This document shows positions 31,425 through 44,414 of a stretch of 64,000 nt of DNA, piece after piece. This DNA is from Sisyra terminalis (Eukaryota; Arthropoda; Insecta; Neuroptera; Sisyridae). The notes under the pieces are model-generated. The model did not search any database. It was not told the DNA's origin and worked only from the letters and a program-made list of their open reading frames with translations. The DNA is taken from positions 21,018,001 through 21,082,000 of the forward strand of contig OY292278.1 of NCBI GenBank assembly GCA_958496175.1. The letters run 5' to 3'. Position 1 is the first letter of the stretch. Each line of letters begins with the position of its first letter. A program made the position numbers and the translations under genes.

Positions 31425-34400
31425 TGATAAGATTCTTATCTTTTTATTGATGTTTTTGGATATTTTCGTCCCATGTTTATCTGTAGGTATACAATGGTAG
31501 CGTGGATTTACGCTTGAAATACTCTGGAGATTTTTCCTAGTACTAAGAAAATAGGAAAAGAGGCTAATCTACTATAGCTATGCACAGGAAAAGTATCATC
31601 AATTAACATAAATTTACTCGTAAGTCAAGGTTTGTAATAGAAGACAAATCCAAGAGCTCGACATGATTCATTTTTTGAGTTCAAAAGTTAGCCAAAGAGA
31701 TTAAAATGGAACCTCTAAATTAGAATATTACTAAATCTCATTCTCTTTGAAATATCGCTGGATACTTATTTAAATATTTACTGAAAGTTATCCTGATTAC
31801 TTTTATGAGTTATAGAGATAGTCTATGTGCTTCTAAAAACGTAAAAAATGTATCCTCACTCCTCTAGTTTTAAGAATTGAACTGCAATGAAAAATTCTGA
31901 CAAAAACAAATCTGGGGTTCTGAAAAATTCAGGAAACTGGGAAATATTTTTTTATTCGTCGAAGGAGTCGCTATTCAGAGCCTACTAGTTACAGGGCTGC
32001 CATATTAAGAATGGACAACAGTAGATTAATAGATTATTTTTGAATATTCATGCCTATTTTATCTCTTCTTCTTAATCCAAAATCACTGCCGATGTATGGC
32101 GATTAAAAAAAATGGCTGCCATGTGGGGAGTTCCAGGTTTCTCTGAACCTATTGGATGGTCATTCTCCAGTCTATTTTATACCTTACGGATATTCTATAT
32201 GTATCAAAGTTACTCGAATTTTTCAATACAGTTCATAATAGTCTCAGAATTTTGACTGTCAGCATACTTTTAGCGATCAATAATTTAAAAAAAAAACTTT
32301 GTCAGTCGTTAATTTACTGTTTCAGATAATAAAAAGTATAAAATCTGTAGAATTCGTTGCAAAATGTATATTTTATTTGAAAAATATCCCAACCACATAA
32401 TATATCACACATGTTACTGTCCAAAATACCTAATTATTGTAGTTTATAGTGTAAATTGAGACTTTATTTCGGCATCTCATTTGCAATTCACCAATAAATC
32501 TTGATAGACACATTGAAGTTTTTAACACGAAAAAAACGAAGGCAGATCCCACGTAACATTCAAGTCTTTCGAAACAAACTAAGATGAATACAGACATTGG
32601 AAAAAGTTTCATTTACGCGGGCGTTCTTCTCTCCTTTTATATTTTCCTCTCGACCTCTTTCCAGTTCCAACACCTGCAGAAATTTGTTACGTCAACTTTT
32701 GACGGTGTTTTCCATTAAAAAACACGCGATACAATCCGGGATAGCTGGAAGCTCTGGAAGAAGATGTCACAGTTTCTATTAGCATTAAGGTGACAGGTGC
32801 GGAAACTTTCGCTTCGCATTATAATAAGTAGCAGTCTGAAATTACCTGGTAGAAATACCCAGGCACTTAACGCGAAAATGTCACGAATATCCCGGCCAAT
32901 ATCCAGTTAAATATCGCTTCCCGTTTGCGCAACTACTCGCGTTAATTAACATGATAATAACCTTTTCAGACTGAGTTAATCACGAGACATTTACGGGAAT
33001 CGTTCGATCGAAAATGGAGAAAATTCAGGTCAGTGATTTTCGTAGTAGCGGAAAAGGTGAGGAAAATTAAGGAAATTACTGGAAGAATCGAGAGGGTGGT
33101 TTAATGAGAAAAATATTTTGTTACCCCAAGTGTGAAATTTTCCATTCGGTTCATGACATGCAACTATCGTTAAGTCTGTCGTCATGACTACGAAAAATAT
33201 GTCGACTACGTTAAGACACACCTGTTGACCTTAGCCAAGGGTTGAATCCACCACCCCCACGTACACGCCACTATTATTTGACTCACTCGAAGATGACTCA
33301 TTCGAAAATCCAACCCTTATCAATCCATACTTCTCGAGCCCTTCGAAATTAAATTTCGATGAAATTCAAAATCTTCAATCTTGACCATCCCCTCGAAAAT
33401 TAATATTAAATAAAAAAGTGTTCGATTCACCCGCTTGCGTGGGGTCATGCACTTTTATTGTTAAGAGGGTTAAATTTAAATAAATGTCAGACACATAAAT
33501 ATCTTATGGTTGCGCTGATTTTATCCGTTTTTGTATGGATTCGCTCGGGGGATGGTTGCAGAAAGTTTATTATGACGGCGAGACAGTATTTCCGTAAAAT
33601 GAAAGGGGTGTGGCGAAGGCGCTTAATGTTTTCCAGAAAGCTTTCAAGAAGCGATTTAGAATAAAAATGCGAAGAGAAATTTCGCCATTTGCCTCACGAA
33701 TTCTCAATAAAAATCAGCGAATTATTTTTAATCGATATTCCCTGTTTGGAAAATAAAATTTTAGTTTGCACATTTACCATAGATATTTTTCGGGAACAAA
33801 AGTTGTTCTCCAATAAATATGTTTTACAATTCCAACTCGTTACTTTTCACTGCAATTTTTTACCCCTCAAAGGATTAACTAACCAATGAAAAGTACATTA
33901 AATTTAATGCGTTTTTCCATTACTTGTATTGGAACGCCCGACTTTCGACGTTTGCACTTTAAGTTATATTAATGGTGTTCTGTTTTGTCTAGTCACGTAT
34001 ATTATTGTACATACCCCAAACATTAAGATATTTTTATTTTAATTTTCCTATTTTAACCAATGATTATACTATGGATCCTAAGAAAAACTTCAAATCCTCA
34101 ATCGTAAATTTAGTTCGGGAAATAAAGTAAATCTGTAAGTAGTCTCTTGCTTCCTAAGAAAAAATAAAAACAGGCCACCAATACATTGTCAAAAAAAAAG
34201 TAGAATACAAAACTTGTAAACCCGAGCGTTAGAAGTCACAAAAAATATATAAAAACGGCATTTTTAATGCCTTTAAAAAATTTTCAGGTTCCCCAGGTAA
34301 AGAATCCTAATTAATCTTGTTCAAACCCAAGCTTTATATTAAAGGATGTCACAAAAAGAGCTTTTGTAAAATAGCGAAGGATTGGCGTTCATGAGATCTT

Positions 34401-34430
34401 GGGATATGTAGCCTAATATGTTTAGAAATA
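31425..34430. other. Unique sequence, less AT-rich at 32580-33660
   Basis: No gene supported. 32580-33660 is less AT-rich (for example CATTTACGCGGGCG near 32610 and CCCGGCCAATATCC near 32892) with only short frames, and may be conserved non-coding DNA. Confidence 0.35.
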
Positions 34431-34589
34431 ATTTTAGGTATGACAACATTATCATCAAAGATGTACAATCCACAAGTGAAATCAAAGAGTATCTATGTAG
34501 AAAATCTCATTCAAGAGCAAAAAGAACCTATTGATTGGAAAATTGGTACTTCAACTCCAAAAGCGGTTTCTAAAGTGATATGTGGTAGT

Positions 34590-34925
34590 AATGAGCCAAA
34601 AGCCATTATATTAAGAAAAAGGAAGTATCTGGAAAGCTTTGAAATGTGATGCTGGAAAAGAATGGAGAAAATTAAAGAAACGAATCGAGTCACAAACGTG
34701 GAAGTACTCAGAAAAGTCAATGTAGAAATAACTATCATCAATAATAAGCAGGAAATCTAACCGGATGGGTCTCATTCTGAGAGAAAAAAGGTTCATTCTT
34801 AGTGTTATACAAAGAAAACTGCAGGTTTCCAAGAAAGAAGAATGGACTACCCCGATTTAATGAGCCTCGTTGAAGAAAGGGGACACTGGGCGAAAAAGTT
34901 CAACCACGCGGGAAACTAAATTATA
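34590..34925 (+). pseudogene. Non-LTR retrotransposon reverse transcriptase C-terminus
   Basis: The plus frame from about 34620 gives RKYLESFEMCWKRMEKI then TNRVTNVEVLRKVN. These match the insect LINE pattern LExFEMWxWRRMEKIsWTDRVxNEEVLRRVN. A +1 frame continues RKSNRMGLILREKRF and LSVIQRKLQVSKKEEW, corresponding to RKANWIGHILRxNCLL...VIEGKxxGxRxRGRR. The tail ERGHWAKKFNHAGN is shared with 18210-18260. Stops and frameshifts make it non-functional. The matching 3' sequence downstream leads into repeat family D with its antisense hammerhead motif. Confidence 0.75.
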
Positions 34926-35194
34926 AAAAACTGACAAAAATAAATATATGTAAAAACCAGCTAATTGTGACAAAACTTTTCAGGCAGAAAATATTACTTT
35001 TCTTCGTTTATTTCCAATGACTCTTTTCGTTACATGACACTATTATAAAACTAGCAGTTTTCCTTAAATCTTAATCAATTTAATCACGTAGTGAAATTTC
35101 ATTTAAAAGCAGTATTTTGAGCCAAAACTGTATCATAAATAAGTACTGTATCATAATTTCGAAATTAATTTTATGCTAAACTATTAAATTAAAG

Positions 35195-35412
35195 AAGAAA
35201 ATTCAGGTTTTTTTAAGTTCCGTTAGGTGTTTTATTTTTTAAATTGGCGGCATTTCGTTGCTTATCGTAACTTCATCAAGAGTCATGGATCACAAAATGT
35301 TTCAGTTTCAGTCCAAACTCATCAAATAAATTTATTAAAAAATCGTAAAAAATCTGAGTTGTCTTCTTTAATTTAATAAAATGTTGAGATCTGCGTTTTA
35401 TCATCTATAAGA
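35195..35412 (-). repeat. Hammerhead-bearing repeat family D, copy 2
   Basis: Matches 10440-10712 at both ends (GAAAATTCAGGTT at 35199-35211; GAGATCTGCGTTTTATC near 35388) and in the central motif. It lies about 270 bp downstream of the LINE frame at 34590-34925. Confidence 0.6.
35246..35285 (-). ncRNA. Degenerate hammerhead motif (family D)
   Basis: Minus strand: UUGAUGA (35279-35273; C3 reads U), stem II GUUAC/GCAAC with one mismatch and loop GAUAA, GAAA (35256-35253), then UGCC instead of CGUH. Recognisable but probably inactive. Confidence 0.5.
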
Positions 35413-35414
35413 AA

Positions 35415-36880
35415 CTATGACCAATATTCAGTTTTAAAAAATCGGGACTTAATACTACAACCTTCTCAAATACAAATTAAAATAGTATATAAAAATGAAA
35501 GTTTAATAAAGAGTTGGTAGACAAGTGGTCGAGACTGTGGTAAATGATAGGCTTTTTGCGTAATAACCATAATTTTGTGGACTCTACAATCAAAAGCTCG
35601 AAGAAGAAGCTCGAAGAGATAAGCTTGGAAACTATAAATAGTTCGACTGAAGCACGCCCTCACGCCGAGAATTCCTACTGGAAATTATTAATCTTACCCA
35701 TTACAATGTACTTGATGGTTAACATACAACCTAAATATTCCTAGAATTCCAAAGGCTTGAAATTCACGTGGAAATTTATTGTTCTCCAGAGGCGAACAAT
35801 TTGCAAGGCTATCATCTTCCCTCATTTATCGTAAAGCTTGTACCATAATGTTTGTAATTACTTAATTAAAAGGTAGAAATGAAACGTACAGACGAAATAA
35901 ACAATCCGTTATTTGCGCTCGTAAATATTATTAACTATTTATTCTTTTTTTGCCGTTTGCCTTTTCGAAAAGGTCATGTCAATCAACGTTTAACACGCTT
36001 GAGTTATATTTACGGGTTTTGAACGCATATCATGGAAAATTGCAGCAATTCGACCGATTTAAAATTGAAAAAAAAATTTATATAAATGTGAAATTTTAAA
36101 TATTTACGACAGCAATATCTTTGTTTCAGAAACGTAAATATTATTTCCTCGAACCCACAAAAATATGCCAGTTTTCCAAAATTTTCTTCACACCCAATTA
36201 CTAGTTAACGTGCTTCTAAAAATCGAACAAAATTATGAACTCAAATTATTTCCCAGAAATTTTCCTTTGTACATCAAAATACGATGTAATTAATCTATAT
36301 TTTTGAATACAATATATTTAAATTTATTGTGGAAAAACTTGTTATGTTAACAAAGTTTATTTTAAATAATTGATTTCCTTTGATTTTCGTTTAGTGTGTT
36401 TTTATTTTATTTTTAGAGCTTATGAGTTATGGATCAAAATAGGACAAAACGTAATAGAAAAAAACACTCAAGAAAAGTAATTTTCTCGCAAACTAAATAA
36501 AAAATATACTGGGTACCCCATTTGTTTTTTCTGCCTTATGCCTAAGTATTCTGAAAAAAACTGCTTATTACAATTGACAATGATAGCATTTGTGGGACTA
36601 TTTATTGTTTGGAAAGCCTAACACTGCTCATTAGAGTGTCCGTTATTTCCCAAATTGATTTTTTACAGCGATCGCCCCCTGAATTTTTAGTTTAAGATAT
36701 AAAACAAATTATCCAATACAATTAAGCTCTTAATTTCTTGATTAAACCGTGTCGGAATCATGTTGCTTTTACCATTTAAATAACATGGGATTATTTGACA
36801 TATTACTTTTAATTTTTTTTCTCAGAAACAAATGGATGAAAAGATTTAAGGTCAAATTATTCTGACGTAAAATTTAACGC
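35415..36880. other. AT-rich stretch, no gene seen
   Basis: Nothing recognised apart from A/T runs and short frames. Confidence 0.45.
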
Positions 36881-37441
36881 TCTACAAAAAAGGTCCCTTA
36901 TGAATTTTCGATTAAATCACTCCATTAAAAATTATTCAACATTTAACTTGTGCCTAATAAATCTTGCTATGTTTTCATCTTTTTGCTCATTTTTACTTTT
37001 TTAACTACAAAATTATCGGAAGAGAAGATAAAAATTATTATCATTAAAACGCCAGTGATTATTTGTGTTAATTTTATGGCTTGAATTGAAAATTAAACAA
37101 AAAAATCATTTTTTGACAATTAAAACCGGGGATATAAGATCCGTATTCGCTATAGTCGTGAAATTCAATTTATCCCGGATAAATTTTCGTACTTTAATCA
37201 ATATTTTGTACCTACGAAGTGAATTTCATACTAATTAATGAGACTATCGACAAAAGTTCAATTATTATTCGAATTTTTACCATTTCACCTGACGCCATCT
37301 ATAAGAAATTTCTTAGAACTTGTAGTAAACATCATTTTTATTGAGCCTATAGTCGATTGATTTGTCGTTAAAAAGTTAAATGCTGAATAACTTTTAATGG
37401 AGTGATTTAATCGAAAATTCATAAGAGACCTTTTTTGTAGA
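36881..37441. mobile_element. Foldback/MITE with ~68-bp inverted ends
   Basis: The left arm TCTACAAAAAAGGTCCCTTA, TGAATTTTCGATTAAATCAC, TCCATTAAAAATTATTCA, ACATTTAAC pairs closely with the right arm at 37374-37441 (reverse complement TCTACAAAAAAGGTCTCTTA, TGAATTTTCGATTAAATCAC, TCCATTAAAAGTTATTCA, GCATTTAAC). The interior has no coding frame. Confidence 0.85.
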
Positions 37442-37598
37442 CCCTACTGCTCATTGTTGCTAACATTGTTTGGCTTCCTTAGGTTTCTTGGGTCCCTACT
37501 ACGAAGTCAACAATCTCTCAACATGAGTTTTGATTATCTCTTCGATTGATGGGAATATACCACAACTTTGAAAATGACAGTGATGACAAAAAATAAGT

Positions 37599-37760
37599 TG
37601 TTATTTACCGTCGCTTTATAACTGCCAAAATTTTAGTGGCTCTAGAGTTAATAAATAACCGTAAACCGAGAAATGTTGAAAATTTGCTCAATATGAGGAT
37701 CGAATCCAGTACCTAATAGTTTTGGAGCGGCAACCATGACCACTCGGCCATCAGGAGGCT
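37599..37760 (-). repeat. tRNA-derived SINE, near full length
   Basis: Minus strand: CCTCCTGATGGCCGAGTGG (A-box-like TGGCCGAGTGG), TCATGGTTGCCGCTCC, then a B-box-like GGATTCGATCC, ATTGAGCAAATTTTCAAC, ATTTCTCGGTTTACGG, ATTAACTCTAGAGCCACTAA, and the end AGTTATAAAGCGACGGTAAA. The GGCCGAGTGG head followed by GCTCC resembles type II (Ser/Leu) tRNAs. Length ~160 bp. Such elements are transcribed by polymerase III and copied by a partner LINE. Confidence 0.8.
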
Positions 37761-38164
37761 AAGATTATAAGTGTTTATAAGCCATATTTTTGGCGTTTCC
37801 TACTTTATCGGTGATTAAATCACTTGAGTCAAGCTATCTTAAAAATAAATACCTAAACGACCGAGTTTAACTCGGTTTGAAATTTCGTGTTTCGGCTATG
37901 TGGAAGTATTAGATATACAAACGAAAGATATTTAACACTTATTATAAAGGTCAATAATTATTATTTATTTTAGTTATAAAAATTTACTTTCGAGATAAAA
38001 CTTTTCAAAAAAATGCAAATCTAAAAGCTGAAGTCCAAAATATCAAAATAACATTTTGACAATGCAACCCGATAATAGATTGTTTTTTACTTTAAAAGTA
38101 TTTAACAATACATATTTGAATAAAATTTAAAACCAATTGTTATATATTAGTCTATATTCAAACC

Positions 38165-38395
38165 AGCACAGATTATATTCATTATGTACACACATCAACA
38201 GATGGCGCAAAAAAATAATTATTTTTTTCTCCATTTTTCGTAGAAATTTGCGTTTTTCCATAGAAGACAATTTTACAAATAAACTTTAAAAACATAATTC
38301 TATTAAATTTTAAATTTTCATCAAAATCGGTAGAGTCGTTTTCAAAAACCAAAACATACACATACAAGAGTAGCTCATTTAATATATAAGATAAA
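38165..38395 (+). repeat. LINE-type 3' tail (RTE-like)
   Basis: Contains ATTTTCATCAAAATCGG, TAGAGTCGTTTTCAAAAACC, AAAACATACACATACAAG and a TAATATATAAGAT end. This wording is widespread in insect genomes as the non-coding 3' end of RTE-type elements (TTCATCAAAATCGGTNNAGNCGTTTT). No open frame is attached. Confidence 0.45.
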
Positions 38396-38399
38396 TTAA

Positions 38400-41300
38400 A
38401 TATCTACATAGCTTCTGATTGTAACGTTGGAAACGGATGGATAAAATTAAATGAATCGATCGAATTACTTACGTATCTCGAAACATTAGGAAGAGCCAAC
38501 GAAAAGATTTATCAACCTTTGGGTGATATAAAAAAATCGCATTCTGAGAACTTTAAATGTCGTTAAAAAGAAATTGAATAAAAACGAACGAAAAATAAGA
38601 ATTTACATGCGACGAAAAAATGAAATACTCTGACTTTGAGAGTTGGGAAAAACGCGGAAAATACAATCTGCCGTAATTGGGAGAAAACAGGAAAAAAATA
38701 TTCCCATAAACTTTCATATTTGAACCGAAATTAGAGTAATTTTAAATCTTTAAACCAAAATGGTTAATATTTTGTACTAACTAAAAATGGCAGTAGGTTT
38801 TTAAAGTTCAGAACCTTTTAGGAATTTAAAAGTATAATTTATTGCTAATCAGTTCTTTAAGGCATCAGTGTGCCATTTTGATTGATCTTAGTGTCAGAAT
38901 GGTGAAAATGATTAATTATAGTCTCCGAATTTGGAAACTAAAATTCTATTTTTTCATGATACTCGTATTAATTCTATTCAAAAAAATATCTAGACGTTTT
39001 GAAATAATTAATTTTAATTACACCTACTGCACCCAATATCAAATCTTGCCAAGTATTCTTGGTAATGGCTCCATCGTAGTATTTATTTTTTGAAAAATAA
39101 ATATAAGTGTTACTCATAAAATTTTTTAAAAACGCATGTGATAATTTTTCAAAAAAAAAAATGCATCATTGTTAAAATAAATAACTTGCCAATTGATTTT
39201 GAGAACGGATTTCTTTTGAAATGGAAATTTAATTTTGTACATAAATTTATGATTTTACAATAGGAGGCAGTACAATAATTATAATTACAATACAATGTAT
39301 GTAAATAACGAACATCCCACATTGTATCATAAAATAATTTGATGAAAATTTAATTTGGCTGCGAGCAAATTTGAGAAATTTCAATAATAAAGCCGAGACG
39401 AAAATCGGAAATATGAGAAATTGGTTTAGCTTTATTACATTACTGCGGTGTATTCGCATAAATGTACATATAGAACTGAAATATTTACATTGAAAAGATA
39501 CGAAAGCCATCTTCATTGAAACGCTTTTATTTGAGACATGTAAAGAGCTTTAAAGCTCCACATACAGCGTTTGTCGTGACTGATAGAATTTCAGTTCGTT
39601 TTTTTTTCCATATTTTAAATCTTCGTCAGAGCATGGAGCTTTTTATCTCCGCGGTCGAAAGCTCGACTTGCCGGCGCCTCACCTCCTACTCGGCTCAAGT
39701 CCAATATTTTTGTAAATGTATTTTTTTTTCCGCCAGTATTTGGTAAATTCGCCGGTTTGTCATTATCGCGTTTGTAAATGGAGGATGTTTCTCTCCTCTT
39801 TGTCCAACATATGGAAAATGGAACTTACATTTTCACACATCGATCAATAAAGCGAGTTGTTTACATGCGTGACAGCCAGCACTGCAAAGGCTCGAGCTTT
39901 TGAAAGAAATGAGCTTTTTTTAAAAAAAATTCTTCCTTTTATTTTGGAACTTGGAATAAATTGCTGGTGAGATCATGGGTAATTTTATTCATACGTTGTT
40001 GTGTTGGGACTTGACAATAAGGTCTCAAAGGACTGAGTCGAGGAAAATGCACAGCGTACGGGTTTCCAGACAAATTGAATTCGATTGAAATGATGGTTTT
40101 TCCTAGAAATGCATTTTTCGAATTCTATTTGATATTTTCCATTCATTTCTCGACAATTTTCTGACACAATCCTGGAGGTGAAGAATTTCATTATCGTTTG
40201 TTTAGCAATTCACTTCTGCGTATTACTATTTATGACATCGTCGAAACCATATATTAAAAGAAGAACTGGGAAAACAGCATTTCTCAAATTCATTAGTCTA
40301 CCATCTTCCCTCTAAGTACAAAACTCAATAAATAAAAATACCAAAGATTCACTCTAAAATAAACTCCCTAAATAAAATTTTACTATAGGTATGGATACCG
40401 AAATTTGACACCCAAAAATGTTCAATTATCGCGTTTTAAGTACCATCCGACAATTGCGGTCACAAAGTTTGATCGTTTAGGGAAAGATTAACATTTAAAA
40501 ATACTTAAAATTTTTAACAAAGAATACATTAATTTTATACTTTCACATGATGCCGTTGATAGGTATCATTTACACAATATTCTCAGCAATGAAAAGAAGT
40601 TTTGAGAAAGGTTTTTTTAAATGTTCACCTTTAAAACTTCAACTGAAAGACCCACGAAACCTAGCAATTTTGGGCCACATTTCTGGTGAGAAAATATGGA
40701 GTTGATACAACAAAATATTTCTCCACTCTAGAAAACTAAAAATGCAATAAACTTTGGCAAACCATATTTTAGGAATGATGGTTAACCGGGTTCCAAAAGC
40801 AGTGTACCAAGCGTAAATGTAAGGCAGATGAAACTAAGATACTAGAGGGAGACGAATCTTAGAAAAATTTCCGTTGGGACATTATTTGAGAGAAGGTCAC
40901 AAGATACTCAAGCTTTTGAAACACCACAAATTATATATAGATTTTTTTAATTTAATATACCTACTTGTATTCAAAAATGGTTATAGATATAATACAACCG
41001 GTTAGGCGAAATTTTGTCGTAAATAAGCAACATGATGCAAATTTGAGAAGTGATTCTTGATGGCTTAAAAGCCAAGAAACTATACAATCCCATATGTGTA
41101 TCAAGTGGCATTCTTTCTCCAGAAGGAACACTATGTTATTATTAACCAATATCGATGTTTTTGACGTAAATTCGGATCATATGAGAAAGAAAAGGATTCC
41201 AAGTTTGATGAAAGACTAAATTTTTCTTTCAGACATATGGTTTGCAAGTTTTCATGGTATTTTTGATAATTTTTTTCTATAGGTACACTATTGAAGACTG

Positions 41301-41745
41301 GGGTACATCCGAGGGTGCTCAAAAATTCTCGGACATCAAATTTTGTTCTTCGGAATCACTTTCCATTACAAGGGATGCAAAATAACGCCATAAAACGTGA
41401 ACATAAACTAATTAACACCCTCAATTTTCAACCCCTTCTGAAGACCATAAGTCAGATGGTATCCACATGGCTAATAGCCACATGGTATCCTACAGCTTTT
41501 TAACTCTTGAATCTCCGATAATCATTTCCCAAACTTGCGATTTTAGCTAATTAAATGGATTATGTTAGATTTTTTAAATATTTACTGATATTTTTATTCA
41601 CTTTAACAGAATTTGGGATTTTTAGGTGAACATCTACTTTGTTTGAAGGACTTATAAATAATGGTTATTACACTTTTCATAAATCTTTGCCAACAAATTA
41701 AATCTTATATAACTGTAGTTTTAAGCTCCAATGCAAATAAGGAAC
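38400..41745. other. Mostly unique AT-rich sequence
   Basis: No gene supported. 39540-39790 is less AT-rich (GCTCGACTTGCCGGCGCC near 39661) and could be regulatory. Frames up to 89 codons have no recognised domain. Confidence 0.4.
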
Positions 41746-41749
41746 TTAT

Positions 41750-42012
41750 ATCAATTAGTTGTCCAGGTTTTCAATACAAATTCCCTGATTTTCCAGACCA
41801 AAGGCCACTTTTTTCTTGTTCTTGTTTATAAAATATTCTCGACTAGAGACGTTAATAAATTTCATGAAATAAAATCCAATAACATTTTGATTTTTCATAT
41901 AGTATTCTATAAATTTATTACTCTAAGAAAACTTTCTTTACACAAAATGCTTGTTTACATCTTTTCCAATCTAAAAACTTTCCAGATTTCCCTGATCTCT
42001 GGATATTCTTCT
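41750..42012 (+). repeat. Interspersed repeat family B, copy 3
   Basis: CAAATTCCCTGATTTTCCAG, TTTCATGAAATAAAA, TTTACATCTTTTCCAAT and TTTCCCTGATCTCTGGATA occur in the family order. The GACGTC part of the central block is altered here. Confidence 0.5.
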
Positions 42013-42014
42013 CT

Positions 42015-43845
42015 TACAGACCCCATTTTCGAAGAGGAGTTCCAAATTCTTCACCAGGTCCAGTTGGATCATTTTGGATAGTTTACGACTTTGAGAACAC
42101 CGAAAAAAGAAAAACAGGCTACTTAAAAAAACGATATCTTCTCACCCATTCCAACTTTAGTCATAAGACAAATCTACTCCATTTAATTGTTTAAATAGTT
42201 TTGGTGTTATTAAATTTTTAGAGTTAATCTTCAGGAAAGCAACAATCGCTGCTAAAAGGTATGTCTTTACTCTTTTTAATTCTTTTGAGCTCCATTGTTG
42301 GTACAAAGTACATGACACTCGTGAAACAATAGGAATCGAAGAATCTCAAAGATTTTCATTAAATAATTTGAACATGGCAAACTTAATCCATCTTCTCCAC
42401 GTGTAAGAGATTACCATTTTGTCTGAACTTTTAACCTTGACCATAGCCCCAAACAAATGAACCGATTTTGGTTTAGTTTTTGTTATTTTAATGAAGGGTT
42501 TCTTTTAAAAAACCTTTCCAATTGTTGATCAGATTCTCTGAACAACTTTCTCAGAAAATCAGGTAAAAAATTACGTGTAAATTTTCCAATCTGTACTTTA
42601 TTTAGCATATCCTAATATTTAGCGATGACTCGAACCATAAGTTACAGTAAACTCACATATTAATTAGATACTGATAGCGCTGATAGCATACAAAAGAGTC
42701 GTTGAAACTCAAATAAAAATTTATCAATGATAAAAAAAAATGTCAACCTTGAAAATTTATTAAAAAATAGTACACTTTCGTTATAATTTTAATTATAATT
42801 GCAATTTTTTTTTTAATTTTTCATTATTCATCATTTTAATTGAATTTCCTAATTAAACGAAATGATAGAAAAAAATTGAGTATGTTTCATCAATTTAATA
42901 GGTATATATTCATGATGTAGAAATTGCGAGTAAAATTTATGAAATTTGAGAATATTTATTAAAAAAAAAAAAAACTCTAATCTTAATCGAGCGTGAAGTA
43001 ATTTTTTTTCTGGTCTCGATGGATTGTTGTTATTGGATAGAAGAAAAATACTGTTACGATAAGATTTTATGCTTTAATGAATCGAGGAGGGCAAAAAATC
43101 GATCATAAATCAAACAAAGGCGACGCATTATCGTTCTTAATCAGTGTTTACGTCTAAACGACAGTAAAAAATCACTTTTTCAATAATCGATTACAACATT
43201 CAACAATGAAAACTATATATTTTCAAATCAAACCATCATATCTCTCCAGCCATAAGGGCTCCGTTTTCCCCGAATTTCTCATGTCATTGAACTTGGAAAC
43301 AAATTAAATTTCTCAAAAATACATCGCATGGCCCTGACAACCGGATAATGATTGTGTCAATCCCATTTTTTTTTTGTTCCTATCTTAAGTGTCTCGTTTT
43401 TAATTTTTTCGGCCATAAATATTTATTTCTTTTCCCAAAATACATCAGTATGATAACGTCGAAACAACAAAAGTTCTGTTTTTATTGTCATTCGGCCATT
43501 TATCTTCTTGATTTTTTTTTTCATTTTTTTTAATTGAAAAGGCGCAAAATTCTAGGAAGTTACCATTTACAGCTCTAATTGGATGTTTTATTGTAGTGTA
43601 AATGGAACAAAGCCTATCGCATGAAGTTAGCTTTTTTTAAGAATTACAAACTGGAAGTTGCAATCAATGTGTTAATTAGGCTCTTAAAAGCCGGGAAAAC
43701 GAGATAAAATATCAAAAAAATGTTGAATTAACGATGTTTTTTGGACGTTAAATGATGGAGGTTATTTAGTAAAATAAAGATTAAGAATTTAAAAATAAAA
43801 ATTGAATTTCAATAGCAAAAAATGCAGTTATCAAAGTAGTAATTT
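42015..43845. other. AT-rich stretch, no gene seen
   Basis: Nothing recognised; long A/T runs near 42730, 42806 and 42961. Confidence 0.45.
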
Positions 43846-43847
43846 GG

Positions 43848-43965
43848 CCTACTGGTGGCCGAGTGGTCAAAGTGACCGCTCCAAAATTGGTAGGTATTAG
43901 ATTCGATCCTCGTATCGAACAAAGTTTCGATATTTCTCAATTACGGATTTAATAACACCAAAAGC
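43848..43965 (+). repeat. tRNA-derived SINE, 5' two-thirds with intact head
   Basis: CTACTGGTGGCCGAGTGG has an A-box match, TGGCCGAGTGG (43856-43866); AGATTCGATCC is B-box-like (43899-43909), 32 bp downstream. GATATTTCTCAATTACGG follows. The usual 3' end (GCGACGGTAAATA) is missing, replaced by unrelated sequence. Confidence 0.75.
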
Positions 43966-44278
43966 AAAAAAGATCTGATATGTATTATAAGAGAGATGAG
44001 AGATTAAAAGTATAAAAAATAATTCAGATAAATACAAAAAAAACTAGTACCAACGAAGAATGGCAAAAAATTTAACCAATAAGAAATTAAAGGAGGAAAT
44101 TGTGCCAAATGCATGCCAGAAAGTTGAAGAGCTGTCAAATAATCTTAATCAATGATGGTCGATCAACCAAATACCGAAAAGTGCCCAAGAACTGTTAACA
44201 GAGAAAATTCTGTGCTGCAACACGGTAATGAAAGTATCATTTGCAGAAGAAAAGCCCTGGAAAAAACAACTAAATGAA

Positions 44279-44289
44279 GGGGGGGGGGG
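44279..44289. repeat. Homopolymer run of 11 G
   Basis: An uninterrupted G tract in otherwise AT-rich DNA. It could form G-quadruplex-like structure in multimers, or mark an assembly-prone spot. Confidence 0.8.
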
Positions 44290-44414
44290 TGATATTGCCG
44301 TACCCACCATAATCGTCAAAAGTTATTCCATCGGATTTCGACTTATTTTTAAAAAATGAAAACTTAATTGATGTACAAAATTTAATTTTTTGATATTTTT
44401 CTTAGTAATCAATT

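Noticed and set aside
31189..31450. Plus-strand frames at the RNase H relic as independent genes
   Set aside because: They are opposite-strand shadows of retrotransposon sequence.
41436..41490. CTGAAGA on the plus strand as a hammerhead start
   Set aside because: No complementary stem II followed by GAAA.
41731..42081. Longest open frame (116 codons) as a gene
   Set aside because: It overlaps repeat family B and has no recognisable domain.
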